Shown here in pieces: positions 48,201 to 59,470 of a stretch of DNA of 64,000 nucleotides (its first letter is position 1; each line of letters begins with the position of its first letter). The position numbers were made by a program, and so were the translations under genes. The stretch is from NCBI GenBank assembly GCA_036850595.1, contig CM072152.1, positions 14,955,207-15,019,206 on the forward strand, written 5' to 3'. Source of the DNA: Rhyacichthys aspro (Eukaryota > Chordata > Actinopteri > Gobiiformes > Rhyacichthyidae). A model generated the notes under the pieces. That model ran no database searches, was not told the DNA's origin, and was given only the letters and a program-made list of their open reading frames with translations.

Positions 48201-50537
48201 CCTAATGACCGTGAGATTATGAGATCTGAGGGGACAAAGGGAAAATATGGCACATTATTGTCCATATCAAAAACTATAATATTCAGCCCATCCTTTTCTT
48301 TGTCTTATTGTCTTTGTCCTCGTCTTATTTTCAGGCTCGTATTAAAGCCATCAATACATTCTTTGGTAAAAGTGGCTTCCACAGCATGGATTCAAGTGTC
48401 TACAGTCAACATGCACCACCACAACCACAGACTCAGTATGGAACCCCTGTCTATATGCAGCAGGTCTATAGCCCTCAACAATACTCTGTGTACCCAGTAT
48501 CTCCTTCCTGGAGTCCGTCTCCACTACCTTACTTTGAAACACCACTGGTGAGGACCATATGCCTATACATCAGTAGCATTACTTAAAAATAATAGTTTTG
48601 GTGGATGCCTGCTTCAACCGAGATATAATCAATATGTTGCAATTTCTAGGCACCTTTCCCTAACGATGGATTCATGAATGGTTACAGCAGTCTAGGGAAC
48701 TTGAAAGGAAACTCAATCTTAATAAACGGCCACCAACCAAGAAGCAGGTATATAAAGTGTAGTGGATGGATGGATAATTTTGACCTCTGCTATATTGTGA
48801 TCTATATGTATTGATAGTTTCAAATGCACTGATTCTTTATTCTGTAAACATTTTATTTCTTTGTCTGTCTAGAAACCAGGTACAAGGTTATAGTAGACCT
48901 CTAGACGTGGGATCAGGTTGCCTTGTGGATGCTCTTTCAGTTCCCCTGAGTCCACAGGCTCAAATATCTGGGGAGGCCACCCGTCCTATGGTAGAGACCT
49001 CCTTTAACCTTAAGGACAGCACATTACATGCCACAGTGCAAAGTGGAGAACTGTGCACAACTGGACGTGGCAGGTAATTCACTAATCAGTGTGACTTATC
49101 CTATCCTAAAAAAGTCAACATCACACTCTCATTTTCTTATAACAATATAGCCTGTTACTATTACAAATTTTACCCCTCAAGACTCTTTTAGGTTTATTAA
49201 TCTAGTCTCATTTTGTAGGAGAGGTAACCACAGAGGAATGAGGAGAAAAAGAGATGATCATTCTGCAGTAAGTGTCTTTCCTTCACTTTAAAAATGAAAA
49301 GTTTGCCTATGCATTAACAATAGACCAAGTAGATGTTTGAGGCTTAAATATGTCCAATTGTTACAGAAACAGTTTCCCACTGTGGAGGTGAAACCACCAC
49401 CGAACTTTGACTTGGCTGCTTGCAATTTCCCTCCTTTGCCAGGAAGTGTGGTCACTACAAAAGGGGAAGCCCCACCAGAGATGCGTCTGTCTGATGTTGT
49501 GCGTGGCCTAAAGGTTATTGATAAGGTAACTTTCTGTATGTTATAGAGATTTCTATGCAAAGATCTTAGATAAATGTTTTTATCTTTTTGTTATTTTCCC
49601 CCTCAAAGTCTGGTGATCAAAATGTTAAAGAGACTAAACCGGCAAATCTCTGTTCTACGAGCAAACCGGATTCTGTGGTCCCTTCAAACCAACCTCCTGT
49701 AATGACACCAATGGTGGAATCACCAGCTTCATGGTAAATATACTTCTGTAATTACTATGCTTAAAAAAACACAGATAAATGGAGAAGTAACTTTTTATTT
49801 CTTATAGCATTTCTCAGTCAATGAAAGAACCGCATGAAGAAGACTCCCCTGCTTCAAAAGGAATTTTGTCTTCACTACAGACAACCTCTCAAACTGTTTC
49901 AGAGGAGGCTTGGTCCACCAACAGCCAGTCTGCATCCACAGTCTCTTCTCCAGCTGCTCTGTCTCCCACCACTGAACAAGTAAGACCTGTTGTCCTTCTT
50001 TTATTTGGATCATTTATCTTCGTTCCAGTCTCTATACACAATTGTTCACATGCTTTCGGCTGGAGCATGCTTGTTAAAAGGGATGTGCTACAAATGAGCA
50101 AAATGTTAAAAGTGCTTTTATTTTATATCTGTCTATGACTGGTTCATTGACTGAATTATAATTGTTCTTTTTAATTTAATTACTGCTAGGAAGCAAAAAA
50201 GCTTAGCTATGCAGAGGTGTGCCAGAGACTTGCCAAGGATCCACCACCCGCACAAACACCTTCTCCGTCCCCTCCTGCTTCCTTGGCTAACCAACCATTG
50301 CAAGAGCTCAAGGTCAACAGGGTTGAAGAGCCCTGCCGTAACTCCAGATATATCACAGACAAACAAAGGAACGGTCAGCAGCCACGCTCCTTCAGAGGGA
50401 CGTATCACTCAGACAGAGCTGGGGTTACAGGGAAGAATCGAGAGCGTCAGAGAAGCCTCAATACTGGCAAGCCATTTTCACAAAGAGGAGCCAAACGTAG
50501 TGGCAAGGAGCAGAATATTCCCCCATCACCAAAATAA
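45265..50537 (+). CDS. larp4: La-related protein 4
   Basis: Cytoplasmic RNA-binding protein that binds poly(A) and PABPC1 and stabilises mRNA and its tails. The 722 aa (human 724) come from 15 coding exons: 45265-45267, 46418-46556, 46655-46910, 47105-47241, 47389-47492, 47589-47699, 47800-47853, 48335-48547, 48650-48747, 48873-49073, 49219-49267, 49367-49525, 49609-49733, 49808-49979, 50190-50537. Near the N-terminus LNPNAQVWQEI (residues 9-19) is the variant PAM2 motif with Trp16 in place of Phe. The La motif (KKQLEFYFSRENLSKDLYL, MDSDQFVPIWTIA) and RRM (CIIILREVPETTP, FAHNSNWYITFQSD) follow. The tail is disordered, with an Arg/Gly patch, the conserved PPNFDLAACNFPPLPGS box and KLSYAEVCQRL. 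Exon 1 contributes only the ATG. The first residues MVTTKGTGLNPN differ from the human MLLFVEQVASKGTG start. LARP4B is less likely, since length and C-terminus match LARP4. Confidence 0.95.
47276..47321. repeat. Inverted repeat in larp4 intron 4
   Basis: 16-nt arms at 47276-47291 and 47306-47321 are complementary at 15 positions, and the last forms a G-U pair in RNA. They are separated by 14 nt. This is a possible small hairpin in the intron. Confidence 0.7.
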
Positions 50538-51650
50538 ACACTGATAAAATTAAGAAAAGGGTGGTGTATATGTAAATGTATAACGGACTTGTACATAAAT
50601 GTATATAGACAGATGGATATATTTTTAGATTGGGCATTCCTCTGCTTAAACACATATGCCCATATTGATCTTGATTAACAGACTGTGTTTGAAGAGTATA
50701 GCTCGTTTGTGTATGTCATGGCACTGCATTATTTATCAGTCATTTACACACATAATTTATGTCTCTGGCTACTGTAATTATGAGCTGCAATGTTCTATAA
50801 CATTGTTATCTTTCTGAAGCATAGTTGCAAATGTTTTGGTCCTATAAATGTCAACAAACATTGGCTTCTGATACTTTCATGAAACTTAAACTAAGCCGTC
50901 ATTGCTGATTTGTAATTTTTTAAGCATTTACTCCAAAACATTGTGTTCCACTTACATTTGGCTTTGTAATTTCTAGATATGAACACGATTGTGTTATGGT
51001 TTTAGAATTAATCTACCAGATTTTAGTAGTTATGTAGCAGGTCTGTGGACACACAACTTATGTTTTGTCATTTGCCATGTAGCTATAGTTCAGACTGTGT
51101 AGGTGATGCACTTCTGCTTTTTTGTGTAATATTCAGATTTATATAGTGCAACATATTGTATTTAAAGTAGCTGTTTGTTCTCATCTTCAATATTGTATAC
51201 ATTGTGATGTTTGTTTTGAAAGTCTGAGAAATGCCACTACTTAATTATGTATGGATTTACCTACCCTCAGTGACTACAGCTTGTGATAGTTTAAATGTAA
51301 ATTTATATGATGTCTGAAAGAAGTACAGTAAAAACTGAATTTGCTGTAGCTTTGATTCATGGAAGTCTGTGTTGAATGAATTAACTTTGTTTTGAATAAT
51401 CTTTGTAGAGAGTCTTTAGAATATTTTAATGACTTTTTCTTTTACTGTGTTTTGGGTTGTTTTTTTTTTTTTTCATAAAGTGTAACTAGAGTGCTTTACT
51501 GTGTACAGAATGACTGCCTCAAATTCAGCATCAGTGCCTTCATTGTTCTTTTCAGAGAGAATGACATGGTTTTATTTCTGGACATGGCTGGAAAGATGCA
51601 CAACTGTGAGGTTAGTTTTAAAATGAATTAAATTTGTCTGTGTGCATGCT
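50538..51650 (+). other. larp4: larp4 3' UTR and downstream intergenic DNA
   Basis: AT-rich with no open frame of note. AATAAA at 50533-50538 overlaps the stop codon and is too early to be the likely functional signal. A variant ATTAAA at 51627-51632 is one candidate for a distal site, giving a 3' UTR of about 1.1 kb. The true end cannot be placed. Confidence 0.4.
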
Positions 51651-52253
51651 TCTGTGTGTATCGTATTGTTTTGTGTCAGCTTACTAATTCTAATTCAACT
51701 GTGCCATTCCATACTCGGACTACCACACCAGCGAAATATGGATAAACACACAAGTTCATGTGGATTTTTTTTGTTTTTTTTACTTTGAGAACCATTATTT
51801 TATAGTCAGACTATTTGCATAAACAGTAATCTGTATAATGTACAGTAGCCTACATGTTGGGTGCACAGTCAGCGACCACGCACTTACACAGATTGGTGAG
51901 GATTTAGTATGCAGTGTAAACATGGGGTAAAATGTTATGTAATTGATGCAGGATTATCCTTGAGCTTGCTTTGTATTGTCACCAGACATATATTATAGTC
52001 CAACACGTAATCAATCTTTTAAGTGTAAAAGAAGTTTACGAGGATGTAAATTTTACGCAGGGTTTTCGAATAAGATTATTTTTTTCGTTAACCAAAGTTA
52101 CGGGCTTATCGCGTTACGTAAGTCTCGACTAAGTTTGTCATCTCGCGTTATTTTCTAAATGGAAGTGTCTGAGTGTCAACAGCGACAGGAGGCAACAGCG
52201 GCACGGCGCTGTCCGGAGCAGGGAGTGGAGACACCAAGCAGTTAAAAACATCG
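51651..52253 (+). promoter_or_regulatory. atf7: atf7 promoter and probable untranslated first exon
   Basis: CpGs become frequent from about 52040. A palindromic TTACGTAA at 52114-52121 is an ATF/CREB/PAR-type bZIP site. The GC-rich segment 52160-52253 ends ACATCG followed by a consensus donor GTGAGT at 52254, so it is probably the non-coding first exon of atf7. Nothing else is visible in 51651-52040. Confidence 0.45.
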
Positions 52254-53141
52254 GTGAGTTTGGTCATTTTTCTCCCTGTAAGTGATTACATTTTACACGC
52301 GACTCTTCAGTAATATAAGGGTTGGTATGTGACTGTCAGATCAGTTTATAAAAGGCTCTTTGATTCAACCCTAGCATGCTAGCATTTAGCCACTAACTTG
52401 GTGGATCTGTCGTGTGGAAGGTGAGCTAACCTAGCATCGGTTAGCATTTAGCCTTAGCTTAGTTACTGTAGAGGCTAATGTTACTGTATCTGCACACTAC
52501 ACTGCGTATTTTCTTTGCGGGGCATGTCAACTGTTTATAATCATGCCTTGACATGTAATTCACACATTGTATCATGTTGACATGATAGTCTGTCTGCATA
52601 ACATTGGGTGTTGTTGCTAGTGCCTAGGCCCATGTCAAATAGTCGAAGCTAGCTCCTTGAATAGGCACAGTAGTCAAACTATCCCCAGGTCAACCTAGTC
52701 CAACTTCACAGCCATGACCTCCACAGTGACCACCAGCTCATTCTCACCCATACCTTAGTAATATGGATCTGATCCAAGGGACATTATTACGTCCACTTCA
52801 TTATGTCCTCATCAGTCTTTACAAAGGAGTGAGACAGGAGTGATATTTTTCCAACATCTTGGACACTTTGACAATAGCGGCCCAAACACGACTTATACTT
52901 AACTTATATAAGCTTGTGTACGCCTTTCTATAGACAGAGGAATCATGTTTAACTACTCACAAACTCACATTCAAAATAGATATGCAGGACATGAATAAGC
53001 CTCCCTTGACTTTTCTATAGACAATAGTCTACTGGTTACTCTTTATATCTGACATTTTTATAGCAATAAATGGTTGATGTGAAAAACATATTTGTCTTTT
53101 TGAACTCCAGGTGCTGAACACTGGCCTTTTTTCCTCTATAG
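52254..53141 (+). other. atf7: atf7 first intron
   Basis: Inferred intron between the GTGAGT donor at 52254 and the acceptor TTCCTCTATAG ending at 53141. No genes or notable repeats are seen. Confidence 0.5.
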
Positions 53142-53156
53142 GTGTAACCTTCAGTG

Positions 53157-56076
53157 ATGGGGGATGATCGGCCTTTTGTATGCACTGCCCCAGGATGTGG
53201 GCAGGTATGATTTCTTTTTACTGATGCATCTATATGACCATATACTACTCATAGCATTACTCTTGTATTGTTTTTAACAGAGATTTACAAATGAAGACCA
53301 TTTGTCAGTTCACAAACACAAGCATGAAATGACATTAAAATTTGGTCCCGCCAGAACAGACTCTGTTATCATTGCAGGTAATTTCATTATCTTTTACAAG
53401 CATATTGGATTATGGAAGCATTGTAGTCTTTCTAGGTAGAGCTTTATTTATATGAGTTATAATTGCTCTAGGCAGACATTCAGTCATGCCATTATGTCCA
53501 CTAATGTTACGTTGCTTTCTAGACCAAACACCAACTCCTACACGTTTCCTGAAGAACTGTGAGGAAGTTGGATTATTCAATGAGCTAGCCACTTCATTTG
53601 AGCAAGAATTTTGCAAGGCACAAGAAGATGAGCAGAGGACAAAAAACATGGTGAGTGTAAGGAATATTTTTACACAATGGACATCCCAACAGTGGTAAGT
53701 TAGCAGGTTCAATATACATTTTGTCATGTACTGTTTATATGACTTTATGCCAGTCTTATGTTGTAAAGGTTGTGTTTACAGAAGAAGCGCTTTTTGCCTT
53801 GACGTCCAACATCAACCATTTTTAGATTAGATTAGAAAGCTGTAAGCCTCATCTTCCTTTTTATTTTGTGCTTAAGGCGGCACCTTTACAAACACCTTCA
53901 GACATTAAAGATGAAGATGACAGTCCTTTACAAGTGGACTCTTCAGCTCCAGGAAGTCCAGATTCCTCTTCAAGCATGTCAGACAACTCTAAAGGCACAA
54001 GGGTAATACTACCACAGCTAACAAGACACCATTTAATTGAATAATAAAACGTCATTGATTCATTTTTGTGTGTATAGGAGATTCTCTCGAAACCCGTGGC
54101 AAGCTCAGCCCCAACTCCAACTATAGTGCGTCCAGGGTCTCTTCCTCTGCATCTTAGCAGTGACCAGTTGCATCCGACTCTTCCATCTCCAACATCTGTT
54201 ATCACACAAGCGCCACCGTCCAACAGGCAACTAGGGTGACTCATAGTTGTCATTTTTTACCTGATTGGAAGTAAAATAGCAGGAGAAAGAGTATCATGAC
54301 TCGATTTAGATTGCATATTAATGAAGCATTATAGTGAGTAGAGAAGCAGGCATTTTAAAAGTACTTGTTCCATCAGGTCCCCGACAAGCTCTTATCCATT
54401 AATGAGACACCTTCCCAATGGACAGACTGTTCCTCTCTTGCCCAGTCCAGTGCAAATGACCTCAGTTATTTCTGTAAGTTGTTGATTTTGAGTTTTTATA
54501 ACATAGTCAATTTAAATGTTCTCTAAGAAGTGTATTGATTTTGGATCATTGTCACTATGTGCAGCTCGCTAGGCCTGTGACTACGGTGCCTAATGTCCCC
54601 GGCATCCCCGGACCTCCGGTTGGTGGAGGCAGTAGTGGTTCATCTTCTCCATCTGGGTACAGTCTGCACTCAGAAACCAAGATGGTGAGATGATGATTAA
54701 TTTAATATATTTCTTAACTCGAGCTTTAAGCCCACATTAACTGCATATATATATATATATATATATATATGGTGTATTTTGTGTATTTAGCGCCTAAAGG
54801 CAGCTTTAAGTCATCAGGGCTCTGGAGTACAAGATTGTGCTGGCGGAGGAGCAGGATCTATCCCAGCTGTCCCCCAAAGACAGGAACAAAGCCAGCAACC
54901 TAATCAAAACTCTGATGCGCCATCCCCTGCCCAACCACAGGTAGTAGACTTATACAAGGTTAAAACCGGAAAGTTTCATCTAGAGTTTCCCAAATCTTTG
55001 ATGTGCTACATGCTTCCTCCAGGTGTCCCCTGCCCAGCCCACAGGGGGGCGACGACGGCGGGCTGCAGAAATGGATCCTGATGAGAGGAGGCAGCGTTTT
55101 CTGGAGAGAAACAGGGCTGCTGCTTCTCGCTGTAGGCAAAAACGAAAGATCTGGGTTAACTCTTTAGAGAAGAAGGCAGAGGATCTCGCCTCAATGAATG
55201 TTTCCCTAACGGTTAGTCTGTCACACTGAGATTTATTTTTTTTAACCACTTCACAGTAAGGTCCCATGAAATCACAAATTGTTGATGTTTACATGGGGGT
55301 TTGTGTTGCAGAATGAAGTAACTCTTCTGAGGAATGAAGTGGCACAGCTTAAGCAGCTCCTTCTGGCACACAAAGACTGCCCTGTAACCCTTATGCAGAA
55401 GAAAGCAGCTCTTCTAGGTAAATATGGGTCAAACTAGCAAAAGGCTGGTTTTCATACAGCATCACCTCGCACCACTGCTTTTGATCATAAAAAATGTTTG
55501 CATTTCTTGCTGTGTAGCCACACTACACAGTTTATATAAGATGAAAGAACCACAAGACTTTTTCTAGAGCTTTTCTATGAAGCAAACAGCTTAAAACAAA
55601 AGTCAATCTTTAAACCCTAAGCCACTTTCATACATGTCCTCTAAACCTTTTTCCATGTCCTCTAAATCGTAATTCCATTACAATGATTAAGTGTTTCTTC
55701 ACCTTTACTTGTTTGTTAGAGCATCTCTGGTCATCACCTGCGTATTTTGTCAGTATTCATCTTTCACCTCATCCATCTAATGCATTTTCTTTACTCGCTC
55801 ACCTCTCTAAGGGTGAATGTCTCTCTGTCTGTCTCTGTAGCTGCAGGAGGAGAGGAAACTTCCAGAGAGACATCCACTCAACCTATTGGCTCCCCAGCGG
55901 CAGTGATACAGCATGGCCCGTCGCCGCCTGCCTCAGTGTCCAGCCCAGGAGCTACCATCAATGGGCTCAGCGTCCGCGCCGCAGAGGCTGTAGCCATGTC
56001 AGTGTTGGCCGGCATGGGATCGGGGCAGCCTGGAGGGGTTGTCATGACTACGCAGTCACCATCAGCTCCAAGATGA
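53157..56076 (+). CDS. atf7: Cyclic AMP-dependent transcription factor ATF-7
   Basis: bZIP factor of the ATF2 subfamily. It binds CRE sites as homodimers or as heterodimers with Jun, and acts in stress-responsive transcription and heterochromatin silencing. The 484 aa (human isoforms 483-494) come from 11 coding exons: 53157-53204, 53281-53377, 53523-53650, 53877-54002, 54078-54235, 54377-54473, 54565-54684, 54791-54940, 55023-55211, 55312-55417, 55841-56076. The N-terminal C2H2 finger has Cys9, Cys14, His27 and His31. It is followed by DQTPTPTRF with Thr51 and Thr53, the stress-kinase sites, at the human numbering. A Ser/Pro-rich middle includes TPTIVRPGSLPLHL and LPSPTSVITQAPPSNRQ. The basic region ERNRAAASRCRQKRK (about 336-350) and leucine zipper (NEVTLLRNEVAQLKQLLLAHKD) end before residue 395. 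The C-terminus PIGSPAAVIQHG matches ATF7 rather than ATF2 or CREB5. Confidence 0.96.
54745..54770. repeat. (AT)n microsatellite beside an atf7 splice acceptor
   Basis: Thirteen AT units end 20 bp before the acceptor of the exon at 54791. Only GGTGTATTTTGTGTATTTAG separates them. Confidence 0.95.
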
Positions 56077-57535
56077 TGTGCTGACACAGGTAGTGAATGA
56101 ACTTGAGAGGCTGGACAGGTGCACAGTGTTCAAATTGAGGGATCCATCCTACTGTCTAATGCCCCAGATAACCTCACAAAGACACAACACAGTGCCTCCA
56201 CGCCCATCAGGCTCCCTGTCCAGAAAAACTCCATCACTCTGCATTTGTAAATTAGAAAATCACGTCGAACACTCACTCTGCAGGGTTTGGGGCTGTTTCT
56301 TGTTCAGTTATGAAATGGGATAGTATGAATGGAAAATTATTGTCAAATTCATAAGTTGTTCTCATTTCACTTTAAATAAAGCTTTATTCCTTTAGTGATT
56401 CATACTCTGGCCCGTGACAAGGTTCAATACTTTCCAGTGGACTCTTTTTACTGTAAGATATCATGTATATACACATTATGTAAGAAAAGATTTTAATGCC
56501 TGACAGTGATTGTTCAAATAATGGTTTGTCAATTGCAGTAAAAGTCACACTGGGAAGTATTTTAAAATGTTCTTTTTGTTTACTTTTCAATGTCTTTTTT
56601 GTTGTCTATGTGTGTTTTCTTCTTGAGTTAAAACTCTCTAAATATACTTGTCATATAACTCAGTTTCGTGCATAACAAACCAAACTATAGATGTGAACAC
56701 AGTTTACCCTGTGTATGTGCCTGACTTTTTACCATTTGTTTTAACATATGAAAAATGGGTGTCATAGCATAAGTGTATGTATTGAACCCTATGACTGCAT
56801 GGACTATCCAAGGCTGAAGAATACCACTGTTTGTGCTTCATGATATCACTGTCCTGTTCTGCTTTCTTAACGTCTTTTTAAATATAAACTCATTGATGCA
56901 AAAATGATGTAAGGATTCCCTTCTCAATCCTAATGTGACACTTGAAATGTTTAGCTTTAGATGGCCTTTAAATGATAATCAAACTTCATAGCTTAAATCA
57001 ATCCAGGCATTTCATTTGAGGAAAGAGTAGTGCAATATATTTTTCTATTTAAACTCGATGTACTCACCATTTAGCTGACATATTAGGCCCGGTCGCTGAG
57101 AGTGGTTTTGTCTGTTTATGTTGAGATCTGCAAGTAAATGTGAATGAATTAAAGATTATCAGCACATACCTCTTGAGTTTTACAGAAAAATGTTATAGTC
57201 CTGGATGTTTTCTGGCATTTGAGAAACTGTCTTGTATTATAACCTGGACACTAGCTGTGCTTCATGTGACCTTTTATGGTTTCAAATACATATTTTATAA
57301 CAGATTGTACTTCCAAGACTTTGTTTTCGCTTCTCTTTTTACTTCATAAATGTTTATTTTGTGTGACTTTTCCATCATGTCATAGAATGTCCTTTTATTT
57401 TGCTCGAGCCAGTATTTGCATTCTGTCAGAACCACATGAAAAAATGTCAGCCTCAGAGTTGTCAAAAACCCTTTGAAACTGAGATTAAAAACTTGTATAG
57501 TCTCAACTAATGCTTAAGTTGCAAATAATAATAAA
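56077..57535 (+). other. atf7: atf7 3' UTR
   Basis: AT-rich and without coding signal. Candidate poly(A) signals are AATAAA at 56375-56380 (short UTR of about 0.3 kb), ATTAAA at 57148-57153 and AATAAA at 57530-57535 (about 1.45 kb), so alternative polyadenylation is plausible. Confidence 0.5.
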
Positions 57536-57871
57536 TGAATGAAAACTAAATCGGTGTCTTTCTGCTGGACAGACAGAGTGGCAGGTGAAAGTGTTTTTCT
57601 CTTCCAGCTGTGACACAGGAACAGCAGAGGGAGCAGGGAGACTGTTCAGAGCAGTTTCTGTCACAGCAATTACCATCACAGCGGTCACGTGACTGACAGA
57701 CTCCTCTGGTGAGTTTTCCCATCGACCACAGTCATGGCGGTGTCTGGGAGTCGCGAAGATGGACTAAGCACCAACACTACATCATGATTTGTTTGATTTA
57801 AATCCTTATTCCGGACTGTACCGCTGTTGTTTCAGTTTTTGACTAGATCTCAGGCTCTTGTGCTCCCGACG
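57536..57871 (+). promoter_or_regulatory. dip2b: dip2b promoter and 5' leader with a uORF
   Basis: A moderately CpG-containing segment directly upstream of the dip2b ATG. An upstream ORF at 57734-57787 encodes MAVSGSREDGLSTNTTS and begins in the context TCATGGCGG, which resembles a YY1/TISU-type element. If the leader is unspliced and starts upstream of 57734, this uORF would precede the main start by 84 nt. There is no CGG-repeat tract. Confidence 0.4.
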
Positions 57872-57956
57872 ATGGCCGACCGCGTCGTTGATCTGCCCGC
57901 TTTGCCTAAAGAGGTCAGGGACCAGCTGGCAGAGTTGGATCTGGAGCTATCCGAAG
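57872..57956 (+). CDS. dip2b: Disco-interacting protein 2 homolog B, first coding exon (partial)
   Basis: Only 28 codons plus one base are present, then a consensus donor GTAAGA at 57957. The peptide begins MADRVVDLPALPKEVRDQLA and ends ELDLELSE, matching the start of the DIP2 family. This is the beginning of the DMAP1-binding domain, which lies ahead of two adenylate-forming (acyl-CoA-synthetase-like) domains in the rest of the ~1570-residue protein. The next expected segment, DITQKGYEKKR, was not found in the window, so intron 1 exceeds 6 kb, as in mammals where it is very long. Paralogues A, B and C are similar here. I call B because LARP4 and DIP2B are neighbours in human. Confidence 0.85.
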
Positions 57957-59287
57957 GTAAGACCTCAGTGAAGAGTTGTGGAGATGCGGCTGTGTGACTG
58001 CGGATGTGTGCGGTGTAAAATCCGTAAACACGCGTCCCGTGTGCGCTCCGAGAGAGACTGCTGCACTGCACCGGACAGCACTACAGCAACTGAGAAAAAC
58101 ACACTGACCTCCTTTTGAAGCTGTCATTTCTGACAAGCATCGCTGTTGTTTTTATTTTACATAGTGGTTTCAGTGAATTCCACTGGCCGACACTGGCTTT
58201 TCCTTCACAGCATCTGCCATGTTTAGGATACATACCTCAGTGTTGTCCATAGACGTTAATGATGGTTCAGCAGCCTAAATCATTTAATGTCACAACCATT
58301 TGAGCATTATTATAGCCTGCTTCTCAAGAAAATTGGGTCAAAATTTCAATCCCCGAGGCCTTATGTGTATGTGTATGCATTGTCAGACATCAATAGACTT
58401 TACATTACACTGCTCTGCAGCCCTACTGCAGCCTAAAGGCCAAAGGACAGTGTTTCATTAAAAATGGTGACTGTGGGAAATATTTGAAGATTTGTGTTTG
58501 TTATGCAAGTCTCCTCCTCTCACTGTGTTATTCAAAGTGAAGCAGCTTGATTGGTGCGTGTGTTTCTCAGGTGCCTGGGGGTGGATGAGTAATGTTATAT
58601 TTTTCAGCCCAGCTCAGGATGTATATGTGCCATTCATTGTGATGTTGGCGATGGAAGCACAGTCCCTCTGACAGGAAGGCAGCCAGAAGACCTGCCCTGT
58701 GCACGTACAGTCACTACACTATAGAGTAGTGTAACAAATAAAATATTGGATAAAGGCTCCGTAATTCATAAAAAAATCAAATATTTGATTATGAACATGA
58801 TGTAAATTAATGCATTACATATTTACAAGTAGTCTAAAAGTAATTAAACAATTAATAAATGTCTTCAGCATCTGCAAATGTGAAGCACTATAAATAATGA
58901 CTTTTTATGCATTTTTACCACCTGCAGTTACCAACATGAGCCAAAACATATGATCAACCAACTTTTGTGTCCCCCTTGAGCTTGACATGTGGCCTAGGAG
59001 TTGTCCTCGTTTCCAGAGGTGCTGTGTGACTGTGAAACTACAGAAGAGTGTGCTGTGGTTAATAATACACTCCAATTAACACTGTGATAATGAAACTGGA
59101 TAACAAAAGAGGTGCTGTTCAAATAACACACTGGGAATGACAGGAAATATCTTTACAGGCTAGAAGAGTTCAGTTCACTCAACAAGTTTACAGCAGTGTA
59201 ATTATTATCTGGTGCTGTTTTCACACTGAAATGTGTTAGGTTCATGTCTTCTGTCTTTAATGGTACTTTCTCATCTGACAGACCAAA

Positions 59288-59326
59288 TATTATTATTTTT
59301 TATTATTAATTATTAATTATTATTAT
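59288..59326. repeat. (TTA)n-type AT-rich simple repeat
   Basis: Imperfect runs of TTA/TTAA units. Confidence 0.8.
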
Positions 59327-59348
59327 GTTTAGTGACTCCACACACAAT

Positions 59349-59470
59349 AGTCCTGGACCAGGCCTGTGTTAGTCTTGGTTTTATCTTTGATTTAGTCTTG
59401 GGTTAAAGTCCTGGGATTATTCCTGGATTAACACTAGTTTATGCTGGATCTTGTCCTCGGTTTAGACCTA
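59349..59470. repeat. Degenerate GTCCTGG/GTCTTGGTTTAG minisatellite
   Basis: Units of about 12-26 bp recur in diverged form: AGTCCTGGACCAGG, AGTCTTGGTTTTA, AGTCTTGGGTTAAA, GTCCTGGGATTA, TTCCTGGATTAA, TGTCCTCGGTTTAG. Similar TAGTCCTGG-rich repeats occur widely in fish genomes. Confidence 0.5.
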
